A stretch of DNA of 64,000 bases from Pyxidicoccus parkwaysis (GCF_017301735.1 NZ_CP071090.1:11639001-11703000), one strand, 5' to 3'; counted from the stretch's first letter, positions 16,550-24,730 are shown. Made by a program: numbers and translations. The notes: a model not told the origin generated them from the letters alone.

Positions 16550-17179
16550 ATGAACGACCTGCCGAAGCACCGGGTGATTGCTCCCCGGATTCTCTACTTT
16601 GGAACGCCAGTGGCGCTCCTGAGCACCCTGAACGCCGACGGCACGCCCAACCTCTCGCCGCTGTCATCCGCGTGGGCGCTGGATGACCGGCTGGTGCTGG
16701 GAATGGGGCGGATGGGGCAGGGGCTCGCCAACCTGGAGCGCACGCGCGAGGCCGTCATCAACCTGCCCAACGCGGCGCTGTGGCCCCAGGTGGAGCGACT
16801 GGCGCCCACGACGGGGTGCAGCCCCGTGCCCGAGCCGAAGCGCGCCATGGGCTACGTGCACGAGCCGCGCAAGTTCGAGCGCGCGGGCCTCACGCCGCTG
16901 CCGTCGGACACGGTGGCGCCGCCGCGCGTGGGGGAGTGCCCGCTGCAACTGGAGGCCGTGCTGCTCGACGTGCGCCCCGCCGCCGCGACGCCCGAGCAGC
17001 CCGAGGCCACCTTCTGCATCGCGGAGGTGCGCGTCACCCGCGTCCACGCGCACGAGGACGTCACCGTGCCCGGCACGCAGTACGTCGACGTGGAGCGCTG
17101 GCAGCCGCTCCTCTACGTGTTCCGCCACTACGCGGGCACCGGCCCGAGCCTCGGGCGCAACTTCCGCGCGGAGACGTGA
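16550..17179 (+). CDS. Flavin reductase-like (FMN-binding split-barrel) protein
   Basis: A 209-residue protein of the flavin-reductase-like FMN-binding split barrel. Evidence is the opening strand region LYFGTPVALLSTLNADGTPN followed by LSPLSSAWAL (FMN-site loop), the NLERTREAVINLP segment, and the later QLEAVLLDVRPA and CIAEVRVTRVHAH strands. Such proteins use NAD(P)H to reduce FMN or FAD, or serve as oxidoreductases; the substrate is unknown. GGAAGGGGC lies just before the ATG. The divergent ArsR-like gene starts 87 bp away, a typical regulator/target arrangement. Confidence 0.85.
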   Translation: MNDLPKHRVIAPRILYFGTPVALLSTLNADGTPNLSPLSSAWALDDRLVLGMGRMGQGLANLERTREAVINLPNAALWPQVERLAPTTGCSPVPEPKRAMGYVHEPRKFERAGLTPLPSDTVAPPRVGECPLQLEAVLLDVRPAAATPEQPEATFCIAEVRVTRVHAHEDVTVPGTQYVDVERWQPLLYVFRHYAGTGPSLGRNFRAET

Positions 17180-17430
17180 AGAGAAGGGGAGTGGCCGATG
17201 TCGCGGCTATGGCTCGGCCCGCATTGACCGGGCCGTGGCGAAACTTCTTGTCGCGATGAGCCGTTGGTAGACGCGCAATCTTCACGCCCCCTCATGCCTT
17301 GCGCGCAACTTCTGCGCGGGGCCTCGGGCTGCCGGGCAGTCACGCTTCGGAAACATGACGTCGGATTCAGGTGGATGTCGCATGACGCCGCGTCTGCCCG
17401 CTCGCCCTCGCGCAATCCGATTGCGGGTCC
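17180..17430 (+). other. Intergenic region before the globin operon
   Basis: About 250 bp with no supported gene. The 203-residue open frame running through it into the globin is an artefact. Its 3' end leads into the promoter/operator described next. Confidence 0.5.
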
Positions 17431-17445
17431 GGCACTTATTGTGCA
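17431..17445 (+). promoter_or_regulatory. Sigma-54-like (-24/-12) promoter of the globin operon
   Basis: GGCAC at 17431-17435, five bases, then GTGCA at 17441-17445, close to the consensus TGGCAC-N5-TTGCA. The GG and GC dinucleotides have the exact 12-base spacing. The -12 end overlaps the palindromic operator candidate. It lies about 50 bp before the globin start codon. Confidence 0.5.
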
Positions 17446-17467
17446 TTCAGGATGCATCATTGAATGC
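17443..17467. promoter_or_regulatory. Nested palindrome, candidate NsrR/Rrf2 operator
   Basis: A perfect inverted repeat GCATTCA (17443-17449) and TGAATGC (17461-17467) encloses the perfect palindrome GATGCATC (17451-17458). GATGCAT half-sites recall known NsrR sites of proteobacteria. It sits over the -12 region of the promoter candidate, so a bound regulator would block transcription. The Rrf2/NsrR-like gene encoded in the same operon is the obvious candidate to bind it. Confidence 0.55.
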
Positions 17468-17494
17468 CCCCGACGGGCGCGAGGAGAACGACAC

Positions 17495-17875
17495 ATGACG
17501 GAAGCGGCGATGAAGAGCGTCTACGAGCAGATTGGCGGCGAGCCGGCGATGGCCGCGGCGGTGGACGTCTTCTACCGGAAGGTCCTCTCGGACGACCGTA
17601 TCAGCCACTTCTTCGAGGACGTGGACATGGAGCGCCAGGCGGCGAAGCAGAAGGCCTTTCTCACCATGGTGACGGGCGGGCCGTCGCGCTACTCGGGCAG
17701 GGACATGCGCGCGGGCCATGCGCACCTCGTCGCGCAGGGCCTCAATGACATGCACTTCGACGCGGTGGCGGGCCACCTCAAGGAGACGCTCGAGGAGCTC
17801 GGTGTGCCGGCGCCGCTGGTGGCGCGAGTCCTGACCATCGCCGAGAGCGCACGCGCGGACGTGCTCAACCGCTAG
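17495..17875 (+). CDS. Truncated haemoglobin (group I type)
   Basis: A 126-residue 2/2 globin. Landmarks are YEQIGGEPAMAAAVDVFYRK, the ISHFFEDVDM segment, KQKAFLTMVTGGPSRYSGRD, and MRAGHAHLVAQGLNDMHFDA, where His75 (or His77) is the proximal haem ligand. Such globins bind O2 and NO and can convert NO to nitrate when supplied with a reductase. GAGGAG lies upstream of the ATG at 17495. It is followed 17 bp later by a 2Fe-2S flavin reductase gene and then an NsrR-like regulator gene, so an NO-detoxifying globin/reductase pair is a reasonable reading. Confidence 0.9.
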   Translation: MTEAAMKSVYEQIGGEPAMAAAVDVFYRKVLSDDRISHFFEDVDMERQAAKQKAFLTMVTGGPSRYSGRDMRAGHAHLVAQGLNDMHFDAVAGHLKETLEELGVPAPLVARVLTIAESARADVLNR

Positions 17876-17892
17876 CCACGAGAGGACACGCA

Positions 17893-18897
17893 ATGGCGAA
17901 GGTGAAGCATGAGTCGCAGTGGTACCCGCTCGAGGCGGGCGAGAGCGTACTGGACGGGCTGCTTCGTCAGGGCGTGTCCGTCCCCAACTCCTGCCGCGCG
18001 GGCGCCTGCCAGTCCTGTCTGATGAAGGCGGTGCGAGGCACCGTGCCCGAGGCCGCGCGCGTGGGCTTGAAGGACACGCTCGTGGCCCAGGGCTACTTCC
18101 TCGCGTGTACCTGCCGGCCCACCGAGGGCGCTGAGTTGGAGGTGGCGGGCGCGGAGGACCTGCGCGTGCCCGCGCGCATCACCTCGCTGACGATGTTGTC
18201 CTCGGACGTGCTGCGCGTGCGGCTCCACGCCGACGCCCCCTTCGAGTACCGCGCGGGGCAGTACCTCTCGCTGGTGCGGGGAGACGGGCTCGCTCGCAGC
18301 TACTCGCTGGCGAGCCTGCCGCACGAGGGCGTGCTGGAATTGCACGTGCGCCTCATCCCGGGCGGAGAGATGAGCGGTTGGCTGGCCACCGAGGCGCGTC
18401 CGGGAGACGCCGTCCATGTGCAGGGCCCCGCGGGGAACTGCTTCTACGTCCCCGGCCGGCCCGAGCAGCCGCTGCTCCTCGCTGGCGCGGGCACGGGGCT
18501 GGCGCCGCTCTACGGCATCGTCCGTGATGCGCTGGGAGCGGGGCACACCGGCCCCATCTGGCTCTTCCACGGCGCGCGCACGCCCGCGGGCCTCTACCTG
18601 CGAGACGCGCTGCGTGAGCTGGCCGAGCGCCATCCCCACTTCCACTATCGCCCGAGCGTGCTGACGGGCGGCAGCCGGGACGTGGCCGAGGGAGCGCTCG
18701 ACGTGCTCATCCGCGCGGAGTGTCCGAAGCCGGTTGGGTACCGAGCGTGGCTCTGCGGAGACCCGCAGTTGGTGCTATCCCTGCGCAAGAAGCTCTTCCT
18801 GTCGGGGCTCTCGCTGAAGGACCTGCACGCGGACTCCTTCCTGCCGAGCGCCCCCCAGGTGGAGACGACCGCATCCTCCGCCTCCGGAGCTCGCTGA
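17893..18897 (+). CDS. 2Fe-2S ferredoxin/FAD/NAD(P)H oxidoreductase
   Basis: A 334-residue electron-transfer protein. An N-terminal plant-type 2Fe-2S domain has C34, C39, C42 and C72 (PNSCRAGACQSC and ACTC). The FAD-binding barrel contains RSYSLAS near residue 136. The NAD(P) domain has LLLAGAGTGLAPLYGI near 195 and ends AWLCGDPQLV. The order ferredoxin-FAD-NAD is that of oxygenase reductase components such as BenC/MmoC. With a globin just upstream it probably passes electrons from NADH to the globin haem, making a two-protein analogue of flavohaemoglobin. This pairing is inferred from the operon. Confidence 0.9.
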   Translation: MAKVKHESQWYPLEAGESVLDGLLRQGVSVPNSCRAGACQSCLMKAVRGTVPEAARVGLKDTLVAQGYFLACTCRPTEGAELEVAGAEDLRVPARITSLTMLSSDVLRVRLHADAPFEYRAGQYLSLVRGDGLARSYSLASLPHEGVLELHVRLIPGGEMSGWLATEARPGDAVHVQGPAGNCFYVPGRPEQPLLLAGAGTGLAPLYGIVRDALGAGHTGPIWLFHGARTPAGLYLRDALRELAERHPHFHYRPSVLTGGSRDVAEGALDVLIRAECPKPVGYRAWLCGDPQLVLSLRKKLFLSGLSLKDLHADSFLPSAPQVETTASSASGAR

Positions 18898-18899
18898 CC

Positions 18900-19352
18900 G
18901 TGCACCTGACCCTCCACGCCGACTACTCGCTGCGCGTCCTCCTCTACCTCGCCACCCGGCGTGGGAAGCCCGCCTCCACGCAGGACATCGCGGACGCGTA
19001 TGGCATCTCCAAGCACCACCTCGTCCGGGTGGTGCAGACGCTGGCGGGGCAGGGCGTTGTGGATGCGCGCGCGGGGCGCTCGGGTGGGGTGATGCTGGGC
19101 CGCGAGCCGAAGGACATCAACGTGGGCCGCGTGCTGCGCGCGGCCGAGCCGGACTTCCACCTGGTGGAGTGCTTCGACCGCGAGCGCAACGGGTGCCCCA
19201 TCACCCCCGCGTGTGGCCTCAAGGGCGTGCTCGTCGAGGCGCGCGAGGCCTTCCTCTCCGTGCTCGACAGGTACACGCTCGCGGACCTGCTGGAGCGCTC
19301 GCGCCCGGACCTGGGGGACTTCTTCCTGCCGTCGCCAGCGCGCGCGAGCTGA
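18900..19352 (+). CDS. nsrR: Rrf2-family regulator, NsrR-like (Fe-S, NO sensing)
   Basis: A 150-residue Rrf2 winged-helix protein starting at a GTG 2 bases after the previous stop, with GGAG upstream. The N-terminal helix-turn-helix is LHADYSLRVLLYLATRRGKP then TQDIADAYGISKHHLVRVVQ. The Fe-S ligand set C91, C99, C105 occurs as ECFDRERNGCPITPACGLKG, which closely follows NsrR, the repressor whose 4Fe-4S or 2Fe-2S cluster is destroyed by NO. DRYTLADLL near the end is also NsrR-like. Co-transcription with globin and reductase genes fits self-regulated NO detoxification, probably through the palindrome at 17443-17467. Confidence 0.87.
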   Translation: MHLTLHADYSLRVLLYLATRRGKPASTQDIADAYGISKHHLVRVVQTLAGQGVVDARAGRSGGVMLGREPKDINVGRVLRAAEPDFHLVECFDRERNGCPITPACGLKGVLVEAREAFLSVLDRYTLADLLERSRPDLGDFFLPSPARAS

Positions 19353-19361
19353 AGCGGCGCC

Positions 19362-19622
19362 ATGGTGTCCGGCACGCTGGAGTTGTTCCACCGCATCGCG
19401 GACCCGCCGTCCGCCGAGGCGCGGCGCTACATCGTCGACTACGCGCTGGAGGACCGCGTGGCCTTCCGCAACGTGGCGTTTCGCGAGGCGGAACAGGACT
19501 GGCTCCGCCTGGGCGGCCACACCACGCCCGCGCTGTGGGACGGCACGCACCTGCACCAGGGCGCGCAGGCGGTGCTCGCGCGTTTGCAGGCTGTCGTCAA
19601 CCTCGGCCGCGACGACGCGTGA
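19362..19622 (+). CDS. Small thioredoxin-fold-like protein lacking active-site cysteines
   Basis: An 86-residue product starting 10 bp after the NsrR-like stop. The order strand (LELFHRIADPPSAEARR), helix, VAFRNVAFREAE, GGHTTPALWDGTHLHQG resembles a glutaredoxin/ArsC-like fold in which TTPALWDG corresponds to the cis-Pro loop, but there is no cysteine at all. It is probably the last gene of the NO-response operon. The fold assignment is tentative. Its last codons (LQAVVNLGRDDA) form the first copy of the 61-bp tandem repeat that follows. Confidence 0.6.
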   Translation: MVSGTLELFHRIADPPSAEARRYIVDYALEDRVAFRNVAFREAEQDWLRLGGHTTPALWDGTHLHQGAQAVLARLQAVVNLGRDDA

Positions 19623-19752
19623 GTGGATGCCGCGGGTGGCCTGATTGCAGGCCGTCGTCAACCCCGGCCGCGACGACGCGTGAGTGGATTCCGCGGGTGG
19701 CCTGGTTGCAGGCCGTCGTCAACCCCGGCCGCGACGACGCCTGAGCGGATGC
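19586..19752 (+). repeat. 61-bp tandem repeat, about 2.7 copies
   Basis: Copies start at 19586, 19647 and 19708 with GCAGGCYGTCGTCAACC. The first copy includes the end and stop codon of the small upstream gene, so the array looks like a repeated duplication of a gene terminus. Each unit contains an internal inverted repeat (CGTCGT with ACGACG), which could fold as a hairpin in RNA. Copies differ at only a few bases, suggesting a recent or homogenised duplication. Confidence 0.85.
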
Positions 19753-20215
19753 CGCCAGCGGCGCACTGGGCGTGATGCCGCGCCGCCACGTGGGTGGCCC
19801 GTGCGGGACACCTCGCTCACCGCGTCGTCGGCGCGCGTGTGCCGACATCCGCGCGCGGCTGCCACCTGTGCACCTGTCGTGCGCCACGCGTGTCACGCGC
19901 GAAGCTTCCGGAGTTGGACACGTGTGCAGGTGCGTGCATGCGCGCGTGGCCGGGCGCTTGCCGCGCGCGTGCTGGTTGCGGTAGTCACCCCGCCCCCGGC
20001 ACGCGCGTGAGTGCGTCGGTGGTGAGGGAGGGTGGACGGTGATGACGGCGTGCGTGTTGGTGTATGGGGGCGGAGTGCCGCTTGCGCGGTGCACCACCAG
20101 AACTGCCGCGCGCGCGTCAAGCCCCGGCATGCTTCTTCCTGGTTTCTCGTTCTCTCGTTTCTCGCGCTTCTCGCTGGCCGTCCGGCCCTGAGCCTCGGTT
20201 AATCTCCACGACCCC
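19753..20215. other. Intergenic region (463 bp)
   Basis: No gene with recognisable features. The sequence is rich in alternating GCGC and GTGC stretches. Frames on both strands are Arg/Ala/Pro-rich artefacts. It presumably carries the promoter of the ADP-ribosylglycohydrolase gene, but none was identified. Confidence 0.5.
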
Positions 20216-21244
20216 ATGCCGCTGACACCCGCCGAGCGCCAGGACAGGTTCCATGCGGCGTTCGTGGGACTCGCCATTGGTGATGCGCTCGGCTTCCCGC
20301 TGCGCGGCATCCCGCCGGCGAGTCTCGCGCGGCTGCCCGGTCTGGCCGAGGACTTCGCCCCGCGCCCGCGCGGCAAGTTCGCCAAGGGCCAGTTCAGCGA
20401 CGACACGCAGCTGCTGCTCGCCGCGGCGGAGAGCGTCATCCGCGAGGGCAAGGTGGATGGGCGCAGCGCGGCGGCGCACCTGGCGTGGCTGTGGCAGGAG
20501 GGCATCATCCTCCAGCCGCCCAAGAGCCTCGCGGACGCGCTGCAGCGGCTGGCCGGCGGCACGCCGTGGATGAGCGCGGGCGCGCCGCTGGGCATCAAGT
20601 GCCCGTCGGTGCTCAGCCGCGCGCTGGTGGTGGGCCTGCTGGAGAGCGGCCACCGCGCGCGCCTGCCGCATGACGCGGGCGTGCTCACCGTCATCACCCA
20701 CAAGGACCCCGTCTGTGCCGCCGCCGCCGCCGCCTTCGCGCAGGCCGCCGCGCTGGGCATGGAGGACGAGGCGCTGACGCCGGCCGCCTTCTGCGAGGAG
20801 CTGGCGCTGGCCGCGGCGGTGCACGACAAGGGACTGGCCGAGGAGGTGCGCCACCTGCCGCGCCTGCTCACCTGGGACACCGTGCGCGCGCTGGCGCAGC
20901 TGCGCAAGGTGGGCGTGCCGCCCAGCGAATTGAAGGGCGTGGACGGGCTGCCGGCGCACGTGGTGCCGGTGCTGCTCACGTCGCTGTACGCGGCGCTCAA
21001 GGTGCCGCACGACTTCCGCGAGGCCGTGGCCCTCACGCTGCGCTGCGGCGGAGAGGCCGACGTGGCCGCGGCGCTCACGGGGGCCCTCATCGGCGCGCAC
21101 CTGGGCACGCGCGCCATCCCCGCGCGCCTGCGCAAGCAGGTGCTGTACGCGGAGAACCTCGTGGACACCGCGGACCGCCTCTTCCGGGCCCGCCAGGTGC
21201 GCGAGACGCTGGCCACCGCGCTGGCCCACCACCGCCGCCGCTGA
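20216..21244 (+). CDS. ADP-ribosylglycohydrolase-family protein
   Basis: A 342-residue protein of the DraG/ARH fold. N-terminal GLAIGDALGFPLR (near residue 18), the metal-binding SDDTQ (about residue 61), and the C-terminal metal motif in the variant GGEADVAAALTGALIGAHLG near 278, where the usual GGDTDT is replaced by GGEADV. Family members remove ADP-ribose from proteins or hydrolyse related N-glycosidic bonds using two divalent cations. The change at the third Asp/Thr positions may alter metal binding, so the substrate is uncertain. The gene appears to stand alone. Confidence 0.87.
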   Translation: MPLTPAERQDRFHAAFVGLAIGDALGFPLRGIPPASLARLPGLAEDFAPRPRGKFAKGQFSDDTQLLLAAAESVIREGKVDGRSAAAHLAWLWQEGIILQPPKSLADALQRLAGGTPWMSAGAPLGIKCPSVLSRALVVGLLESGHRARLPHDAGVLTVITHKDPVCAAAAAAFAQAAALGMEDEALTPAAFCEELALAAAVHDKGLAEEVRHLPRLLTWDTVRALAQLRKVGVPPSELKGVDGLPAHVVPVLLTSLYAALKVPHDFREAVALTLRCGGEADVAAALTGALIGAHLGTRAIPARLRKQVLYAENLVDTADRLFRARQVRETLATALAHHRRR

Positions 21245-21413
21245 TGGCTCCGGCCGGGGAGCAGGCGGGCGGACATGTGTCCGTCCGTGGCAGGGACTTC
21301 TCCGGTGAATGCCTGCTGCCCACCTTGTGCGGAGGAGCGGGGCCGCATGGGCGCCAGCCGAGCGTGCGAGCGCATGGCGGACCTCGCGAAGCCAAGCGCA
21401 GGAGGCGCGAGTC

Positions 21414-21818
21414 GTGGACCTCGAATCGGAACGCCTGGAGCGGAGTCAACTGGAGTCTCTCTCCACGGCGGAGCTCATCCGGCACGCCCTGACGGAGTCC
21501 CGCCTGCTGGTGCGGGCCGAGCTGCTGCACGCGAAGAAGGAGCTGCGGGACGAGATGAAGGCGGCGCGCACCGCGGGCATCTTCATTGGCGCGGGCGCGG
21601 TGCTGTCGCTCATCGCGCTGTCCTGCCTCTTCGTGGGCGCCGGGCTGGCCATTCCCCTGGGGGAGCCCTGGAACGTGCTGCTGCTGGGCGTGGTCGTGCT
21701 CGCCATCTCCGGCCTCCTGCTGTTCCTGGGCGTCAAGCGACTGCCCAAGAAGCCGCTGCCACACACGCAGGAGCGGCTGAAGATGGACTTCCAGCTCACG
21801 CGGGAGACGCTGCAATGA
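21414..21818 (+). CDS. Phage-holin-family (superfamily III-like) membrane protein
   Basis: A 134-residue protein starting at a GTG with GGAGG 8 bases upstream. An N-terminal amphipathic helical region (LSTAELIRHALTESRLLVRA, ELLHAKKELRDEMKAA) precedes two membrane helices (FIGAGAVLSLIALSCLFVGA and VLLLGVVVLAISGLLLFLGV) and a short basic tail. This is the layout of the DUF1469/holin-like proteins common in chromosomes, where they are not linked to phage lysis. Its stop overlaps the next start by 4 bases (ATGA), so the two are translated together. Function unknown. Confidence 0.8.
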   Translation: MDLESERLERSQLESLSTAELIRHALTESRLLVRAELLHAKKELRDEMKAARTAGIFIGAGAVLSLIALSCLFVGAGLAIPLGEPWNVLLLGVVVLAISGLLLFLGVKRLPKKPLPHTQERLKMDFQLTRETLQ

Positions 21819-22324
21819 ATGGCAACGGCCGCGACAAGGACGCTGGCGCGCCGGTGGAAATCGAACGGCACGCCGGGCACTCCATCACCCGCGACATGGA
21901 TGACCGCAAGCAGGTGGAGCAGACGGCGGACCGCATCCGCGACGAGCTGTTGCTGACGCTGGGAGAGCTGGACCGCCGGCGCGAGCGCGCGCTCAACGTG
22001 CGCTACCAGGCGGAGCAGCACCGGGACCTGCTCATCGGCGTGGGCGCCGTGGCCATGGTGGCCGTGGGCCTGGGCGTGGGCTACGCCATCTACCGCTCGC
22101 GCCACCAGGAGGTGAAGCTGCGCCGCCAGCGCCGCGAGGCCCTGCGCCGCGCGTGGGAGCACCCGGACAGCGTCGCTTATGCCGCGAAGCAGCGCCCGCT
22201 GGGTACGGAGCTGGGGCGCAAGCTCGTGCTCATCTTCGTCACGTCGCTCGCGACCCGCATCGCACAGAACTCCGCGCGCACGCTCGTGCCCGCCGGACAG
22301 AGGCCCAACCCGGCTGGAGGGTAG
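21815..22324 (+). CDS. DUF3618-like membrane protein
   Basis: A 169-residue protein translationally coupled to the holin-like gene. The region VEQTADRIRDELLLTLGELD matches the DUF3618 signature, an N-terminal helix with RxxLxxTLxxLxxR spacing. One central membrane helix (LLIGVGAVAMVAVGLGVGYA) is followed by a basic cytoplasmic segment and a second weaker hydrophobic stretch near 138-150. Pairs of holin-like and DUF3618 proteins are common in proteobacteria and are thought to be envelope-stress proteins, without proven function. Confidence 0.78.
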   Translation: MNGNGRDKDAGAPVEIERHAGHSITRDMDDRKQVEQTADRIRDELLLTLGELDRRRERALNVRYQAEQHRDLLIGVGAVAMVAVGLGVGYAIYRSRHQEVKLRRQRREALRRAWEHPDSVAYAAKQRPLGTELGRKLVLIFVTSLATRIAQNSARTLVPAGQRPNPAGG

Positions 22325-22369
22325 TAGCAGAATAAGTAATTGCGACAAATCCGCGTATAAAGCAGGCTG

Positions 22370-23674
22370 ATGTGCATGGCGGACCTGCTCTATGCACGGG
22401 CGCAGATGGGCTTGTCGCTCGCGTTCCACATCGTCTTCGCGGCGGCGGGCGTGGCGCTGCCGGTCCTCATGGTGCTGAGCGACCTCAAGGCGCGGCGCAC
22501 GGGGGACTCCGACTACCGGCTGCTGAGCCAGAAGCTGGCGAAGGGGACGGCCATCCTCTTCGCGGTGGGCGCTGTCAGCGGCACGGTGCTGTCCTTCGAA
22601 TTGGGCCTGCTGTGGCCCGAGTTCATGGGGCAGTACGGCGAGGTGATTGGGCTGCCCTTCAGCCTGGAGGGCGTGGCCTTCTTCACCGAGGCCATCTTCC
22701 TCGGCATCTACCTCTACGGGCGCGAGCGTGTGTCGCCGGGCCTGCACCTGTTCTCCGGCATCATGGTGGCGGTGAGCGGTGCGGCGAGCGCCTTCTTCGT
22801 CACGCTGGTCAACACGTTCATGAACAACCCGTCGGGCTTCACGGCCACCGCGGGCGGGCCCACGGACGTGCAGCCGCTGGTGGCCATGTTCAGCCCCGGC
22901 TGGCAGTACCAGACGTCGCACGTGCTGCTCTCCTGCTACCAGGCGAGTGCCTTCGCGATGGCGGGCATCCACGCCTTCGTGCTGCTGCGCCATCCGGGCG
23001 CGGCCTTCCACCGCAAGGCGCTCTCGGTGGCGCTGCCGCTGGCGTGTGTCACCGCGTTGCTCCAGCCGCTGGTGGGAGACTTGTCCGCGAAGCACGTGGC
23101 GAGGGCGCAGCCGGTGAAGCTGGCTGCCATGGAGAGCCACTTCGAGACGGAGCGCGGCGCGCCGCTGCGGCTGGGCGGAGGCGTGGAGATTCCGAAGGGG
23201 CTGTCCATCCTCGCCTTCGCGGACCCGAACGCGGAGGTGAAGGGGCTCAACGACTTCCCGCGCGACGAGTGGCCGCCGGTGCCGAAGGTGCACCTGGCCT
23301 TTCAACTCATGGTGGGCACGGGGAGCCTCATGGCGCTGCTCGCGCTGGTGACGCTGGCGCAGCGGTGGCGCAAGAAGGCGTGGCCGGACGGGAAGGGGAT
23401 GACGTGGGCGTGGCTCCTGGCGGGGCCGCTCGGGGTGGTGGCGCTGGAGGCGGGGTGGCTCGTCACCGAGTGGGGCCGGCAGCCGTGGATTCTCCGGGGC
23501 GTGATGCGCACGGCGGAGGCGGTGACGCCGGTGCCGCACCTGTCGGCGCCGTTCTGGACCTTCACGGCGGTGTACCTGTTCCTCGGCGTCACCGTGGTGT
23601 TCCTCATGGTCAGGCAGGTGAAGGGCACGCTGCCGGGGCCGCTCGCGAGCGGAGGTGAGGCCCATGGGCACTGA
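22370..23674 (+). CDS. cydA: Cytochrome bd-type quinol oxidase subunit I
   Basis: A 434-residue polytopic membrane subunit carrying the haems. Features are the N-terminal RAQMGLSLAFHIVFAAAG (haem-ligand His region), the acidic helix SLEGVAFFTEAIFLGIYLYG matching the E99/E107 proton-path region, and EWGRQPWILRGVMRT in the C-terminal part. It is shorter than Escherichia coli CydA (about 520 residues) with a short quinol-binding loop, like the CIO/bd-short type. It oxidises quinol and reduces O2 to water with high affinity. An ATG two codons in (22376) is an equally possible start. The cydB gene overlaps the end. The 45 bp upstream are unusually AT-rich, as expected of a promoter region. Confidence 0.93.
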   Translation: MCMADLLYARAQMGLSLAFHIVFAAAGVALPVLMVLSDLKARRTGDSDYRLLSQKLAKGTAILFAVGAVSGTVLSFELGLLWPEFMGQYGEVIGLPFSLEGVAFFTEAIFLGIYLYGRERVSPGLHLFSGIMVAVSGAASAFFVTLVNTFMNNPSGFTATAGGPTDVQPLVAMFSPGWQYQTSHVLLSCYQASAFAMAGIHAFVLLRHPGAAFHRKALSVALPLACVTALLQPLVGDLSAKHVARAQPVKLAAMESHFETERGAPLRLGGGVEIPKGLSILAFADPNAEVKGLNDFPRDEWPPVPKVHLAFQLMVGTGSLMALLALVTLAQRWRKKAWPDGKGMTWAWLLAGPLGVVALEAGWLVTEWGRQPWILRGVMRTAEAVTPVPHLSAPFWTFTAVYLFLGVTVVFLMVRQVKGTLPGPLASGGEAHGH

Positions 23675-24683
23675 GACGATGCTGGGCTTCGCGGTGGCGG
23701 GGACGTTCGTCCTCTACGCGCTCTTCGGTGGCGCGGACTTCGGCGGCGGTGTCTGGGATTTGCTCGCCTCCGGGCCGCGCAAGAAGGAGCAGCGAGAGCT
23801 CATCGCCCATGCGCTCGGGCCGGTGTGGGAGGTGAATCACATCTGGCTCATCGTCGGCGTGGTGCTGCTGTTCGCCGGCTTCCCTCGCGCCTTCGCGGTG
23901 CTCAGCGTGGCCCTGCACGTGCCGCTGACGCTGCTGCTATTGGGCATCGTCTTCCGAGGCGCCGCCTTCACCTTCCGCACGTACGACACGCGCGGCGACG
24001 CCGTGCAGCGCCAGTGGGGGCTCGTCTTCAGCATCGCCAGCGTCATGGCACCGGTGCTCCTGGGCCTGTGCGTGGGCGCGGTGGCGAGCGGCAACATCCG
24101 CGTCGAGGGCCGCACGGTGGTGAGCGGCTTCTTCGCGCCATGGCTCACGCCCTTCGCGTGGACGGTGGGCGCGCTGGCGCTGTGCCTCTTCGCCTTCCTC
24201 GCGGCGGTGTACCTCACGCACGAGGCGCCCACGCCGGAGCTGCGCGAGGACTTCCGCAAGCGCGCACTGGGCGCGGGCGTGGCCGTCTTCGTCGCGGCGC
24301 TCGCGGTGCTCCTCTCCGCTCGGGAGGGCGCGCCTCGCGTGTGGCAGGGATTGCTGCACGAGCCCTTCGCGCTGGTGCTGCACGCGGGCACGGCGCTGGC
24401 GGCGGTGACGGCCTTCGCCCTGCTGTGGACGCGGCGCTTCAAGTGGGCGCGCGTGGCGGCGGCCACGCAGGCGGGCCTCATCGTCCTCGGGTGGGCCGCG
24501 TCGCAGCACCCCTACCTCGTGGTGCCGGACATCACGCTGAGCGGCGCCGCGTCCGGCCCCACCGCGCAGCGCATGCTGCTCGTGGCCCTGGTGGTGGGCG
24601 CGCTCACCGTGCTGCCCTCGCTCGCGCTCCTCTTCCGCGTCTTCCGGCCGGGGCCCCTGCCCTCCACGCGCATGGGGAAGTGA
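23664..24683 (+). CDS. cydB: Cytochrome bd-type quinol oxidase subunit II
   Basis: A 339-residue polytopic subunit starting at the ATG at 23664 (GGAGGTGAGG upstream), overlapping the cydA stop by 11 bases. The hallmark N-terminal segment is LYALFGGADFGGGVWDLLAS, followed by HALGPVWEVNHIWLIVGVVL. About eight membrane helices follow, including IASVMAPVLLGLCVGAVASG. It supports subunit I in the bd oxidase. No cydX- or cydDC-like gene follows. A hairpin with a T-rich tail overlaps the stop. Confidence 0.93.
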   Translation: MGTETMLGFAVAGTFVLYALFGGADFGGGVWDLLASGPRKKEQRELIAHALGPVWEVNHIWLIVGVVLLFAGFPRAFAVLSVALHVPLTLLLLGIVFRGAAFTFRTYDTRGDAVQRQWGLVFSIASVMAPVLLGLCVGAVASGNIRVEGRTVVSGFFAPWLTPFAWTVGALALCLFAFLAAVYLTHEAPTPELREDFRKRALGAGVAVFVAALAVLLSAREGAPRVWQGLLHEPFALVLHAGTALAAVTAFALLWTRRFKWARVAAATQAGLIVLGWAASQHPYLVVPDITLSGAASGPTAQRMLLVALVVGALTVLPSLALLFRVFRPGPLPSTRMGK

Positions 24684-24707
24684 GCTGTTTCACAAGACAG
24701 CTTTGTT
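24683..24707 (+). terminator. Terminator-like hairpin after cydB
   Basis: AGCTGT (24683-24688) pairs with ACAGCT (24697-24702), extended by two inner pairs, and is followed by TTTGTT. It begins at the last base of the cydB stop codon, fitting an intrinsic terminator. The loop strand contains TGTTTCAC, a motif that recurs further downstream. Confidence 0.5.
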
Positions 24708-24730
24708 ACACGTGTGAGCCCCTGAGTCAT

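Noticed and set aside
19597..21375. 592-residue minus-strand open frame across the tandem repeats and glycohydrolase
   Set aside because: Ser/Arg/Ala-rich shadow without homology-like features; the plus-strand ADP-ribosylglycohydrolase is clearly the gene.
21414..22324. Holin-like gene as a prophage remnant
   Set aside because: No phage genes surround it; such holin-like/DUF3618 pairs are ordinary chromosomal genes.
22340..22361. TTGCGA and TATAAA before cydA as a sigma-70 promoter
   Set aside because: The two boxes are only 10 bases apart instead of about 17, and no better -35 box pairs with TATAAA, so I did not call a promoter.
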